From: Gluconacetobacter takamatsuzukensis
GTDB taxonomy: Bacteria; Pseudomonadota; Alphaproteobacteria; Acetobacterales; Acetobacteraceae
Length of the DNA: 64,000 nt
Direction of reading: 5' to 3'
NCBI RefSeq assembly: GCF_014174275.1
Contig: NZ_JABEQK010000013.1
Location: forward strand, 1-64,000
The position numbers were made by a program, and so were the translations under genes. Numbering within the stretch: position 1 is the stretch's first letter; each line of letters begins with the position of its first letter. Under the pieces are notes generated by a model, which saw nothing but the letters and a program-made list of their open reading frames with translations, was not told where the DNA came from and did no database searches. This document shows, piece after piece, positions 45,535-53,745 of this stretch.

Positions 45535-46017
45535 ATGACCGATACAAAGCCGTTCTGGCAGGTCCGCCGTCTGGACGAAATGACGACCGAGGAATGGGAG
45601 TCGCTGTGCGATGGCTGCGGGCGCTGCTGCCTGCACAAGCTGCGCGAGGACGTGACCGAGCAGATCCTGTTTACCGATGTCGCCTGCCGGCTGCTGGACC
45701 TGGAAAGCTGCCTCTGTTCGGATTACGCGTGCCGCCGGCGCAAGGTGCCCGATTGCGTGCAGCTGACGCCCGAGGCGCTGGCGGAGATCGACTGGCTGCC
45801 GCCCTCCTGCGCCTATCGGCTGCTGGCCGAGGGGCGCGATCTGGCATGGTGGCATCCGCTGGTGTCCGGCTCGCCCGACACCGTGCACGAGGCCGGGATT
45901 TCGGTGCGCGGGCGGGCGATCAGCGAACGGCGCGCGGGCCAGCTGGAGCATCATATCGTCGACTGGCCGGGCAGGATGCCCCGGCCGCGTCGGCCACGGG
46001 CGCGCGACCGGGGATGA
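45535..46017 (+). CDS. YcgN family cysteine-cluster protein
   Basis: A 160-residue member of the YcgN/UPF0260 family. The cysteine cluster [12 protein letters not shown] (Cys25, 28, 31, 32), a second group [16 protein letters not shown] and [22 protein letters not shown] are diagnostic. The family is predicted to bind metal or Fe-S; its reaction is unknown. The stop overlaps the ATG of the metallopeptidase gene (ATGA), so the two are coupled. Confidence 0.9.
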   Translation: MTDTKPFWQVRRLDEMTTEEWESLCDGCGRCCLHKLREDVTEQILFTDVACRLLDLESCLCSDYACRRRKVPDCVQLTPEALAEIDWLPPSCAYRLLAEGRDLAWWHPLVSGSPDTVHEAGISVRGRAISERRAGQLEHHIVDWPGRMPRPRRPRARDRG

Positions 46018-46736
46018 TTGCCGGCCTGTCCGGGCCGGTTCCGGCGGAGGCCGAGACCGTGCGGCTGGCGGGGCGGGACGTGCCGGTGCGCTGGCGCCGG
46101 TCGGGCCGGGCGCGGCGGCTGTCGCTGCGGATCGATGCGCGGGCGGCCGAGATCGTGATTACCCTGCCGCCGCGGGCGGAGCGCGAGGCCGGGCTGGCAC
46201 TGCTGCGCAACCATGCCGTCTGGGTGCTGTCGCGGCTGGACCATCTGCCGGCGGCGGTGCCGTGGCACGATGGTGGGCAGGTGGTGCTGGATGGGTGCCC
46301 GCTTGGTATCGCCCATTGCCCCGATGGGCGGCGGGGAGTGTGGATCGAGGACGGGGTGGTGAAGGTGAGCGGTGAGGCGCCGTTCCTGCGCCGCCGGCTG
46401 GCGACCTTTCTGCGGCAGGAGGCCGGGCACCGGCTGGGGGCGCGGCTGGCGCAGATTGCCGGGCCGGCCGGGCTGCGGCCCCGCCGGCTGGTGATCAAGG
46501 ATACCAGCAGCCGCTGGGGCAGTTGCAGCGCGGACGGCACGGTGATGCTGAACTGGCGCCTGGTGATGGCGCCGGTGGACGTGCAGCATTATGTGGTCGC
46601 CCATGAACTGGCCCATCTGCGGCACATGAATCATGGTCCGGATTTCTGGGTGCTGGTGGCGCGCCTGACGCCGCACCGGCATATGGCCGAGGCGTGGCTG
46701 CGCCGGCATGGGCCGGCATTGCTGCGCGCCGCGTGA
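46014..46736 (+). CDS. YgjP-type M48-like metallopeptidase
   Basis: A 240-residue protein of the YgjP/DUF45 family. The zinc motif [19 protein letters not shown] (near residue 195) gives HExxH plus a third histidine; [21 protein letters not shown] upstream is the family signature. Family members are cytoplasmic zinc peptidases of poorly known role. The ATG overlaps the ycgN-like stop; a tRNA gene follows 63 bases after the stop. Confidence 0.88.
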   Translation: MIAGLSGPVPAEAETVRLAGRDVPVRWRRSGRARRLSLRIDARAAEIVITLPPRAEREAGLALLRNHAVWVLSRLDHLPAAVPWHDGGQVVLDGCPLGIAHCPDGRRGVWIEDGVVKVSGEAPFLRRRLATFLRQEAGHRLGARLAQIAGPAGLRPRRLVIKDTSSRWGSCSADGTVMLNWRLVMAPVDVQHYVVAHELAHLRHMNHGPDFWVLVARLTPHRHMAEAWLRRHGPALLRAA

Positions 46737-46799
46737 TCTGTCGAAAACCGCCTGCGCCGGATTTCACCCACCGCGCGAGTATGCTAGACGGCGAGCGGG

Positions 46800-46885
46800 G
46801 CGAGCTTGGCGGAATGGTAGACGCACGAGACTTAAAATCTTGCGCCCGCAAGGGCGTGCGGGTTCGAGTCCCGCAGTTCGCACCA
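46800..46885 (+). tRNA. tRNA-Leu (anticodon UAA)
   Basis: The acceptor stem GCGAGCT pairs with AGTTCGC (one G-U), followed by ACCA. The anticodon loop CTTAAAA between CGAGA and TCTTG gives UAA. A long variable arm (CGCCCGCAAGGGCGT) marks a class II leucine tRNA, and GGTTCGAGTCC is the T arm. CCA is encoded. Confidence 0.97.
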
Positions 46886-46912
46886 TAACCGGATTGCGCG
46901 GGTGTGCGGCGC

Positions 46913-46943
46913 CCTCCGATCAGGGGATTTCTCTGATCGGAGG
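46913..46943. terminator. Hairpin between tRNA-Leu and chemoreceptor gene
   Basis: CCTCCGATCAG and CTGATCGGAGG form a perfect 11-base stem with a 9-base loop. It lies 28 bases after the tRNA and 12 bases before the stop of the convergent chemoreceptor gene, so it can serve both. Confidence 0.7.
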
Positions 46944-46954
46944 ATGTGCGTCCG

Positions 46955-48334
46955 TTATGCCGCGAAGGCGGGGCGGGTTTCGTCTATTCTGAAATGATTG
47001 ACGATCTGGCGGAGGGAGGTTGCTTCCCGGGCCAGGTTGTGGACGGCCGCGGTTGTTTCCTCGACCATGGCCGCGTTCTTCTGGGTGATGAGATCCATCT
47101 CGTTCATCGCCGAATTGATTTCGTTCAATCCGCTGGACTGTTCCTGGGACGAGGTGGAGACGTCCTCGATCAGGGAGCCGAGTTCGTCGACCTGGCTTGT
47201 GATGTCCCTGATGCAGCGTTCGGTGTCGTTGACGAACTTTACGCCGTTGTTGATTTCCGCGTACGACCGGGAAATGAGTTCCTGGATGTTCTTCGACTCG
47301 TCGGCGGCTCTTTGCGCCAGGGTCCGGACTTCGCTTGCGACGACGGAGAAGCCGCGGCCCTGCTCGCCCGCGCGTGCGGCCTCGACGGCGGCGTTCAGGG
47401 CCAGGATGTTGGTCTGGAACGAAATTCCGTTGATGGTCTCGATGATTGTATTGATCATCTTCGAGGATTGCTCGATCCGGCCCATGGCGCCGATGGCTTT
47501 TGCGATGGCGTCCTGCGATATGGTGGCGCTCGACCGGGTCGAGGTGGCCGTGCGCTGCGCGGTCTTTGTGACAGCCGCTATCTTTTTCATGTTGTCCGTG
47601 ATCGAGGAAACCGTGGCCACCGTCTGTTCGAGGCCTGCGGCCTGTTCTTCGGTGCGGCGGGCCAGGTCGTCGGTCGCGATGGAGACTTCGGCGGAGGTGT
47701 TTCTGACAATCTCGCTATTGTTCGAGATCTTTCTCATGGCTTCCTTGATGCCATGGATGCCGTCGTTGAAATCCTTCCTGATGGATTCGTACTGGGTCGG
47801 AAACGGCTTGTCGAGGCTGACGGCCAGGTCGCCGGTCTTGATGGCCTCGAGGGCTTCGCTGAAGGAGTGCCGGACGAATTCGACATCTTCATCGAGCTTT
47901 TTCTGCTTTTCCTGATTGGCGAAATGTTCGCGGCGGTCTTCCCACACGACGGCGATCTGGTCGGTGCCTTCGATCGTGATCAGGAAGATAGTTGCGAAAA
48001 TCGGAAGAATCGTGCCGTCCAGGCGGACGTGCATCCAGTCGAACTGAATGGGCTCGCGGTATTTCAGGAGATTGCCGACGATTTCCTGCGCCGCCTGGCC
48101 CGAATTTCTGCCGTCGGGCTGGAATTCGGGGGAAAATTTTTCGACGCTGAGCCCTATGACCTGTTCCCTGCTTCCGCCCACCAGGTCGAGCATGGCCTTG
48201 TTGCAGTCGGCGACTTTTCCGTCTTTTAAATAGAAGCAGCCGGTAAGGGTGTGTTCAAATATCGATTCTGCGAGAATTTGGCGAACCGTTCTGTCGTCTG
48301 AATGTTTACTGTTCCGTTTTTTCGAAAACCACAC
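46955..48334 (-). CDS. Soluble PAS-containing methyl-accepting chemotaxis protein
   Basis: A 459-residue cytoplasmic chemoreceptor with no membrane helix. Residues about 15-130 form a PAS domain ([50 protein letters not shown]). A linker with HAMP-like features follows (residues 150-215), then the signalling coiled coil with the highly conserved hairpin tip ([39 protein letters not shown]). It would sense an internal signal, perhaps redox or a small ligand, and control CheA, which is not in this window. Adaptation sites are probable but not mapped. Upstream is A+T-rich DNA with a perfect ATATTTAAATAT at 48421-48432. Confidence 0.93.
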   Translation of the reverse strand: MWFSKKRNSKHSDDRTVRQILAESIFEHTLTGCFYLKDGKVADCNKAMLDLVGGSREQVIGLSVEKFSPEFQPDGRNSGQAAQEIVGNLLKYREPIQFDWMHVRLDGTILPIFATIFLITIEGTDQIAVVWEDRREHFANQEKQKKLDEDVEFVRHSFSEALEAIKTGDLAVSLDKPFPTQYESIRKDFNDGIHGIKEAMRKISNNSEIVRNTSAEVSIATDDLARRTEEQAAGLEQTVATVSSITDNMKKIAAVTKTAQRTATSTRSSATISQDAIAKAIGAMGRIEQSSKMINTIIETINGISFQTNILALNAAVEAARAGEQGRGFSVVASEVRTLAQRAADESKNIQELISRSYAEINNGVKFVNDTERCIRDITSQVDELGSLIEDVSTSSQEQSSGLNEINSAMNEMDLITQKNAAMVEETTAAVHNLAREATSLRQIVNHFRIDETRPAFAA

Positions 48335-48451
48335 GCCGTCACGCTCCGTATTTTGGGAGGTGGGGATTCTAGATAAAACGCCCTGTGTGTCTCACGAATA
48401 TTTGTTATTAATCATATGCGATATTTAAATATATGAGCCTTGCGGAAGGAC

Positions 48452-49591
48452 TCAGGGCAGCCGGATCTGCGCGACGAGCCAGGGACGTTCCTGCCGGTCC
48501 TGGCCGTTATGGAAGACGGGCAGGCGGGACCATTGGCCGACCGTGAGCCACAGCGTATCGCCGTGCAGGGCCAGCCCGTCGGGCGAGATCAGGCGCGGAT
48601 CGTGCGCCACGATGGACAGCGTGCCGTCGGTCGCGCGGTGCAGGATGGCGTGGCGCTCCAGGTCCGTCAGGTAGAGGCTGCCGTCGGGCGCGGTTGCCAT
48701 GCCGTCCACGACCCCTGTCTCGCCTTCATCACGTACCGCGCGGGCCAGGGCGGCCGGGGTGGCGTGGGGGTTGCCGAGAATGGCGGTGGGGGCGCTGTAG
48801 AGCCGGCGCCCGGACAGGGGCTGCCAGTAGAGCACCGCGCTGTCGGGGCTGATGGCGATGCCGTCGGCGCCGCCCTGGCCCATGGCGGGGTGGGCCAGGT
48901 CGAAACGCTGCATCTGGCCGTCGACCATCATCGCGAAGCCCGGGGTCGGGCGGGTGGAGATGTCGCCATCGAGGATGCGCCATGCGGCCCCGGTGGCCAG
49001 GTCGACGACGATGAGCGCCGGGTGGTCGGCCGTGGACGTGTCGGTGATGAAGGCCAGGCCCGCGCGGCCGTGCGTGAGGTCGATCCGCAGGTCGTTGACG
49101 TGGCTGTCCGGGCGGATGGCCGGGGCGTGCAGCGGCACGATCCTGACCCCCGCCCCGCCGGGGGTGGGGTCGATCATGACCAGGGCCGGCTTTGCCGGGC
49201 CGGGGGTGCCGGCCACCGTGCCCTCGTCGACGATCCAGATCCGCCCGCGCGTATCCAGCGTCATGCCCAGTGGGGAGACCAGCCGGTCCTGTGTCGCGGC
49301 ATCGGGGTAGGGCGTGAGGTCCGGACGGCCGTCGGGGTGCGTCGTCAGGCGGGCGAGCCGCGGCCCCGCATGGTCCTGCGCGCTGCGCGGAAAGCCCAGG
49401 ATCACGGTGCCATCGGGCAGGGCGACGATGCCCGATGGCTGCATGTCGGCAAAGCGCGCCGCGACGGTGACGTTGCCCGTGGGGGTCGCGCCGTGATCGG
49501 TGCTGTCGGCGGCGCGTGCGCCCCACGGGGCGGCCGCCAGGACCGCGCAGAGCGCGAATGCCGCGCCGGTCTTCCTGCCATTCTGTCGCAT
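48452..49591 (-). CDS. Secreted SMP-30/major-royal-jelly-like beta-propeller protein
   Basis: A 379-residue exported protein. The ATG at 49591 has GGAGG four bases upstream and begins a signal peptide (GAAFALCAVLAAAPWGARA, cleavage before AD); an ATG at 49609 is possible. The mature part has propeller repeats with SGIVALPDGTVILGFP, LVSPLGMTLDTRGRIWIVDEG, HVNDLRIDLTHGRAGLAFITD and GGADGIAISPDSAVLYWQPL, matching the yellow/MRJP and gluconolactonase-like fold. A periplasmic sugar lactonase is attractive in a sugar-oxidising bacterium, but the substrate is not shown. It lies divergent from the shikimate dehydrogenase-like gene. Confidence 0.8.
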   Translation of the reverse strand: MRQNGRKTGAAFALCAVLAAAPWGARAADSTDHGATPTGNVTVAARFADMQPSGIVALPDGTVILGFPRSAQDHAGPRLARLTTHPDGRPDLTPYPDAATQDRLVSPLGMTLDTRGRIWIVDEGTVAGTPGPAKPALVMIDPTPGGAGVRIVPLHAPAIRPDSHVNDLRIDLTHGRAGLAFITDTSTADHPALIVVDLATGAAWRILDGDISTRPTPGFAMMVDGQMQRFDLAHPAMGQGGADGIAISPDSAVLYWQPLSGRRLYSAPTAILGNPHATPAALARAVRDEGETGVVDGMATAPDGSLYLTDLERHAILHRATDGTLSIVAHDPRLISPDGLALHGDTLWLTVGQWSRLPVFHNGQDRQERPWLVAQIRLP

Positions 49592-49815
49592 CCTGCCTCC
49601 GGCACGCATCGCGGTTCTTTCCCCGCCTGTATCATCGGCGCCCTGTGTGCGCGACCGTCGTGGTTTCGGAAAAACGTGATTGACGCACAATTGATCGAAC
49701 GCGGAGGCCGGCGGGCGCAGCTTTAACTTTGTGTCATTTCTCAACCTTGGACATGCCGATGTCGCTTGTGCATAGCTATGCAACATGATCGTAACCTCTG
49801 TTTTCGGAGCGCCGC

Positions 49816-50673
49816 ATGAGTGACAGAATCTTCTTGAGTATCCTGACCGGATCTTTTTCCACGCCCTGCGCCGACAATCCCACCGTGGCGATGATCGAGG
49901 CGGCGTATCGCCATCACGAGATCGACGCGCGCTATATCAACTGCGATGTGAAGCCCGACAATCTGGCCGATGCCGTGCGGGGCGCGAAGGCGATGGAGTG
50001 GGTGGGGTTCAACTGCTCGCTGCCGCACAAGGTCGCGGTGATCGAGTATCTGGATGCGCTGTCGGACGCCGCGAAGATTATCGGCGCGGTCAATTGCGTG
50101 ACGATCCGCGATGGCCGGCTGACCGGCGACAATACGGACGGCAAGGGGTTCCTGGCCTCGCTGAAGGGGGTGACGGACCCGCGCGGCAAGCGGGTCCTGC
50201 TGCTGGGTGCGGGGGGTGCCGCGCGCGCGATTGCCGTGGAGCTGGGGCTTGCCGGCACCGCGCATATCACGGTTGCCAATCGCGACCCGGCGAAAGGCGA
50301 GATCATCGCGGCGCTGGTGCGCGACAATACCAAAAGCGATGCGACGGCCATTCCGTGGAAGGGCGCGGTGGAGGTGCCCGGGGATGTCGATATCGTCATC
50401 AACGCCACCTCCGTCGGGCTGGGCGACAAGGACGCGATACCGGAGATTGCGCTGGACAGCCTGAAGAAAGGGCACATCGTCGCCGACGTGATTCCGAACC
50501 CGCCCAGGACGCACCTGCTGCGCGAGGCGAAGGCGCGCGGCTGCACGCCGCTGGACGGGCTTGGCATGCTTGTGAACCAGGGGGTGATCGGCGTCGAACT
50601 GTGGCTGGGGAAAACGCTCGATGCCGCCGTGATGAAACGCGCGCTCCAGGACATTTTCGGCGCCGCCGACTGA
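49816..50673 (+). CDS. aroE: Shikimate/quinate dehydrogenase-like protein
   Basis: A 285-residue enzyme of the AroE/YdiB family that reduces 3-dehydroshikimate or oxidises quinate/shikimate with NAD(P). CSLPHKVAVIEYLD carries the catalytic lysine; GAVNCVTI, GDNTDGKGF, VLLLGAGGAARAIA (nucleotide binding) and MLVNQGVIGVELWLG are present. The substrate-binding start SILTGSFSTPCADNPTVAMIE differs from the usual GxPxxHSxSPxxHN of biosynthetic AroE, so this may be a catabolic or specialised paralogue. It precedes a sugar-porter gene by 42 bases, which may import its substrate. Confidence 0.82.
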   Translation: MSDRIFLSILTGSFSTPCADNPTVAMIEAAYRHHEIDARYINCDVKPDNLADAVRGAKAMEWVGFNCSLPHKVAVIEYLDALSDAAKIIGAVNCVTIRDGRLTGDNTDGKGFLASLKGVTDPRGKRVLLLGAGGAARAIAVELGLAGTAHITVANRDPAKGEIIAALVRDNTKSDATAIPWKGAVEVPGDVDIVINATSVGLGDKDAIPEIALDSLKKGHIVADVIPNPPRTHLLREAKARGCTPLDGLGMLVNQGVIGVELWLGKTLDAAVMKRALQDIFGAAD

Positions 50674-50715
50674 TGTGAACGGCGGCAGCGCCGCGACCGC
50701 GGAAGGACCCAGCCC

Positions 50716-52191
50716 ATGGCACGCTCCAGCACGGCCGACATCGCGCACGACACGCGGCGGGACGAACGGCACCGGCGGGCTTTCTCGGTCATGCCGGCCA
50801 TCGAGCGGCTGGGCGACCGCACGGGGCCGGCGCGACGCTATGTCTCGGTTGCCGCCGCCGTGGCGGCCGTCGGCGGGCTGTTGTTCGGGTACGATACCGG
50901 GATCATCGCCTCGGCCCTGATCTTCATCACGCAGAGTTTCGCGCTTTCGACGGCGGGGCAGGAATGGATTGCGGCGGCGCTGAATATCGGGGCGATATTC
51001 GGTGCCGTGCTGAGCGGGCCGATATCGGACCGGTGGGGGCGGCGCCCCGCCATCATGGTCGCGGCGGCCATCTTCGTCGTGGCGTCGGTGGGGTGCGGCC
51101 TGGCGCCGGGCGTGGGCGTGCTGATTTTCGCCCGGCTGTGGCTTGGCGTGGCGATCGGCGCCACGACGCAGATCGTTCCGGTCTATGTCGCCGAACTGGC
51201 GCCGGCCGAGCGGCGCGGGGGGCTGGTGTCGCTGTTCCAGCTTGTCTTTTCGCTGGGGCTGCTGCTGTCGTTCTTCGTCGGCTATCTGCTGTCGGGGACG
51301 GCCGAATGCTGGCGGCCGATGTTCATGCTGGGGGTGATCCCGGCGCTGCTTCTGGCGCTGGGCATGGTGTTTCTGCCCGAGAGCCCGCGCTGGCTTCTGC
51401 ACCACCAACAGGAGCGGCGCGCGGTTTCGATCCTGTACCGGCTGCGCGGCCACCACCGGCATGTGCGCCGCGAGCTGAACGATGTGCTGGCCGCCGGCGA
51501 TGCGGACGCCCCGCAGGCGGGATGGGCGGACCTGCGCCGCCGCTGGGTTCGGCCGGCGCTGGTCGCAGCCCTGGGGATTGCCGCGCTTTCGCAGCTCTCG
51601 GGGCCGAATGTGATCGTCTATTATGCCCCGATCATCCTCTCGCAGACGGGGCTGGCCCATTCCGCCGCCCTTCTGACCTCGGTCTCGGTCGGGGTGACGT
51701 CGACCGTCACCACCGCGATGGGCATCGCGCTGATCGACCGGGTCGGGCGGCGGCGCATGATGCTGGTGATGCTGCCCTTTGCCGCCCTGTCGCTGTTCGT
51801 GCTCGGTGCCGTGTTCCTCGACCCCGCGCCGTTGGGGGGTGTGCGCATGGTGCTGATGGTCGTGTCCCTGCTGGGGTATATCTTCTTCAATTTCGGCTCG
51901 CTTTCCGTCGCCGTCTGGCTGGTGGCGGCGGAAGTCTTTCCGCTGGCCATCCGCAGCAAGGCGATGGGGCTGGCCAGTGCGACCGTGTGGCTGGCCGATA
52001 CGATCGTCTCGCTCGTCACCCTGTCGCTGGTCCAGGCGCTGGGGACGACGGGGACCTTCTGGCTGTTCGGGGCGATCAACGTCCTGTCCTTCCTGTTCGT
52101 CTGGAAATACGTGCCGGAGACGGTGGGGACGACGCTGGAGGAGATCGAGGGATCGCTGCGCGCCGGTACGTTCCGGCCCGCCGGGCGGTGA
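50716..52191 (+). CDS. MFS sugar porter
   Basis: A 491-residue twelve-helix transporter of the sugar porter family. GGLLFGYDTGIIASAL in helix 1, DRWGRRPAIM after helix 2, PESPRWLLHHQQE after helix 6, DRVGRRRMML in the second half and VPETVGTTLEEIE at the C-terminus are the family signatures. It likely imports a sugar or polyol (or a cyclitol such as quinate, given its neighbour) by proton symport. The N-terminal 40 residues are hydrophilic. It probably shares a transcript with the AroE-like gene. Confidence 0.92.
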   Translation: MARSSTADIAHDTRRDERHRRAFSVMPAIERLGDRTGPARRYVSVAAAVAAVGGLLFGYDTGIIASALIFITQSFALSTAGQEWIAAALNIGAIFGAVLSGPISDRWGRRPAIMVAAAIFVVASVGCGLAPGVGVLIFARLWLGVAIGATTQIVPVYVAELAPAERRGGLVSLFQLVFSLGLLLSFFVGYLLSGTAECWRPMFMLGVIPALLLALGMVFLPESPRWLLHHQQERRAVSILYRLRGHHRHVRRELNDVLAAGDADAPQAGWADLRRRWVRPALVAALGIAALSQLSGPNVIVYYAPIILSQTGLAHSAALLTSVSVGVTSTVTTAMGIALIDRVGRRRMMLVMLPFAALSLFVLGAVFLDPAPLGGVRMVLMVVSLLGYIFFNFGSLSVAVWLVAAEVFPLAIRSKAMGLASATVWLADTIVSLVTLSLVQALGTTGTFWLFGAINVLSFLFVWKYVPETVGTTLEEIEGSLRAGTFRPAGR

Positions 52192-52298
52192 CGCCGCCCG
52201 GCGGCGGATGCTTGCGGCGGGGTGCCGTTTTCGGCACGCTGCCGGGTGGCGACCGCCGGGGAAGGGCTGTCATGCGCTAATTTCTCTTCCCCCCGGGG

Positions 52299-52991
52299 GT
52301 GTTTTGCCGCCATCAACCATGCTGGTCGGTCAGCACAAGGAAAGCCCCCCTGCTTCAGCACCTGGACAGCCTGCTGCATCATTATGGTTACGGTATCGTG
52401 ACCCTGGCCGTTCTGCTGGAGAGCATGGGGATCCCCATCCCGGCCGAGACCTGCATCATCACGGCGTCGCTCTACTGCCTCAAGACGCACCATCTGGCCA
52501 TTCAGGGCGTGGCGCTGGCCGCCATCGCCGGGGCCATTATCGGCGACAATTGCGGCTATATGATCGGGCGGCATTTCGGGCTGCCGCTGCTGGAGAAATA
52601 CGGCGCGCGCATCGGCCTGACCCGGGAACGGCTGATCCTGGGGCGGTACCTGTTCAGCCATCATGGCAGCGCCATCGTCTTCCTTGGGCGCTTCGTCTCG
52701 CTTCTGCGCGTATTCGTGGCACTGCTGGCGGGGGCCTGCAACATGCGCTGGCGGCGCTTCATGCTGTTCAACAGCCTGGGGGGCACGTGCTGGGCGGGCG
52801 GCTATGCGCTGGGCACCTATATGCTCGGGCGCAAGATTTCGCAGGTTTCCGGCCCCACGGGCATTGCCATCGGCATCGTGACGATCGTCGGGCTGGTCGG
52901 CTCGGGTATCTTCCTGCGGAAGAACGAGAAGAGGCTGACCCAGCAGGCGATGAAGGAAGCTGCTGCACTTTCGGCTTATCCGGGGACGTGA
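52299..52991 (+). CDS. DedA family membrane protein
   Basis: A 230-residue integral membrane protein of the DedA/VTT (SNARE-associated) family. LLESMGIPIPAETCIITASLY near residue 40, GDNCGYMIGRHFG, and FLGRFVSLLRVFVALLAGACNMRWRRF are characteristic; such proteins act as undecaprenyl-phosphate or phospholipid carriers. The start is doubtful: GTG at 52299 gives an atypical cysteine-rich N-terminus, while conserved sequence begins at about codon 18, where a CTG follows AAGGAAAG. A composite hairpin repeat follows 17 bases after the stop. Confidence 0.88.
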   Translation: MFCRHQPCWSVSTRKAPLLQHLDSLLHHYGYGIVTLAVLLESMGIPIPAETCIITASLYCLKTHHLAIQGVALAAIAGAIIGDNCGYMIGRHFGLPLLEKYGARIGLTRERLILGRYLFSHHGSAIVFLGRFVSLLRVFVALLAGACNMRWRRFMLFNSLGGTCWAGGYALGTYMLGRKISQVSGPTGIAIGIVTIVGLVGSGIFLRKNEKRLTQQAMKEAAALSAYPGT

Positions 52992-53008
52992 GCCGGTCGT
53001 GAGGAAGG

Positions 53009-53130
53009 GTCTTCTTTTTCTGAAGAAAAAGAAGCAAAAAGACTTTTGATCGGCTCGGGAGTTTTGTGCCGGGGTACGCGAGGCCCTGAACGAATTAGAG
53101 TTTTTTGGTTCTTTTTTTCAAAAAAGAACG
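53009..53130. repeat. Composite A/T hairpin repeat, copy B
   Basis: Same order as copy A: GTCTTCTTTTTCTGAAGAAA, AAGAAGC, AAAAAGACTTTTGATC, a variable centre ending GAACGAATTAGAG, then TTTTTTGGTTCTTTTTTTC and AAAAAAGAACG. It lies between the DedA gene and sldB. The centre differs from copy A, so the arms are conserved more than the middle. Confidence 0.85.
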
Positions 53131-53361
53131 AAGACCATTCCGCGCCGTCCGTTCCGAAAAATACAGGAATAGAGCAGAAGCACAGAAATTCTTCCGGCCG
53201 CGAAAGTCGATCTCTTTCGGTGGTCCCTCCTGCCGGTTGCGAGTATTGTGTGGTGGTGATCGCACTTTATCTTGAAGGGCCATGTCGTCATCTGTTCTTT
53301 TCCGGATGAACCTGATGGTCCACAAAACGTTGGCGTTGTGTTTTGTTTGGAGCATTGTTGG

Positions 53362-53745
53362 ATGGCAGGTTTGTACAGGCCTCGAAGGGCCTCGGAATGG
53401 GCGACGTGCGCGGTTGCGTTTCTGCTCATCGTTCTCGGGCTTCCCCTGCTGATCATGGGGGCCGAGCTGGCCCTGCTCGGCGGGTCGCTTTACTATGTCG
53501 TGGCCGGGGCGGCCATTATTGCCGGCGGCGTGCTGATGCTGATGGGATCGGTGGCCGGGGCGCTGCTGTATCTGCTGGCATGGCTGCTGACCTGGCCCTG
53601 GGCCCTGTGGGAAGTCGGGTTCGACGGCTGGGGGCTGCTGCCGCGCCTGCTGGGCCCGACGCTGATTGCCGTTCTGGTGGTGTTCACCATTCCCGTTCTG
53701 CGCCGTATCCAGAAAACATCGTTGGCACAGAAGGGAATTGCGTGA
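53362..53745 (+). CDS. sldB: Polyol dehydrogenase small membrane subunit
   Basis: A 127-residue protein with about four to five membrane helices (FLLIVLGLPLLIMGAELALL, YYVVAGAAIIAGGVLMLMGS and others), matching in length and position SldB, the membrane anchor of PQQ glycerol/sorbitol dehydrogenase. It corresponds to the N-terminal anchor of membrane glucose dehydrogenases. The ATG at 53362, after TTGGAG, is preferred to the longer frame from 53272. It overlaps sldA (TGATG), indicating coupled translation. It should hold SldA at the periplasmic face and pass electrons to ubiquinone. Confidence 0.88.
   Translation: MAGLYRPRRASEWATCAVAFLLIVLGLPLLIMGAELALLGGSLYYVVAGAAIIAGGVLMLMGSVAGALLYLLAWLLTWPWALWEVGFDGWGLLPRLLGPTLIAVLVVFTIPVLRRIQKTSLAQKGIA

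Noticed and set aside
46800-46885. tRNA-Leu as integration site of a genomic island
   Set aside because: No integrase or direct repeat of the tRNA 3-prime end is seen in the flanking DNA of the window.
21867-53130. CRISPR array as an explanation of the repeated hairpins
   Set aside because: Copies are single, far apart, inverted relative to one another and lack regular spacers; no cas genes are present.
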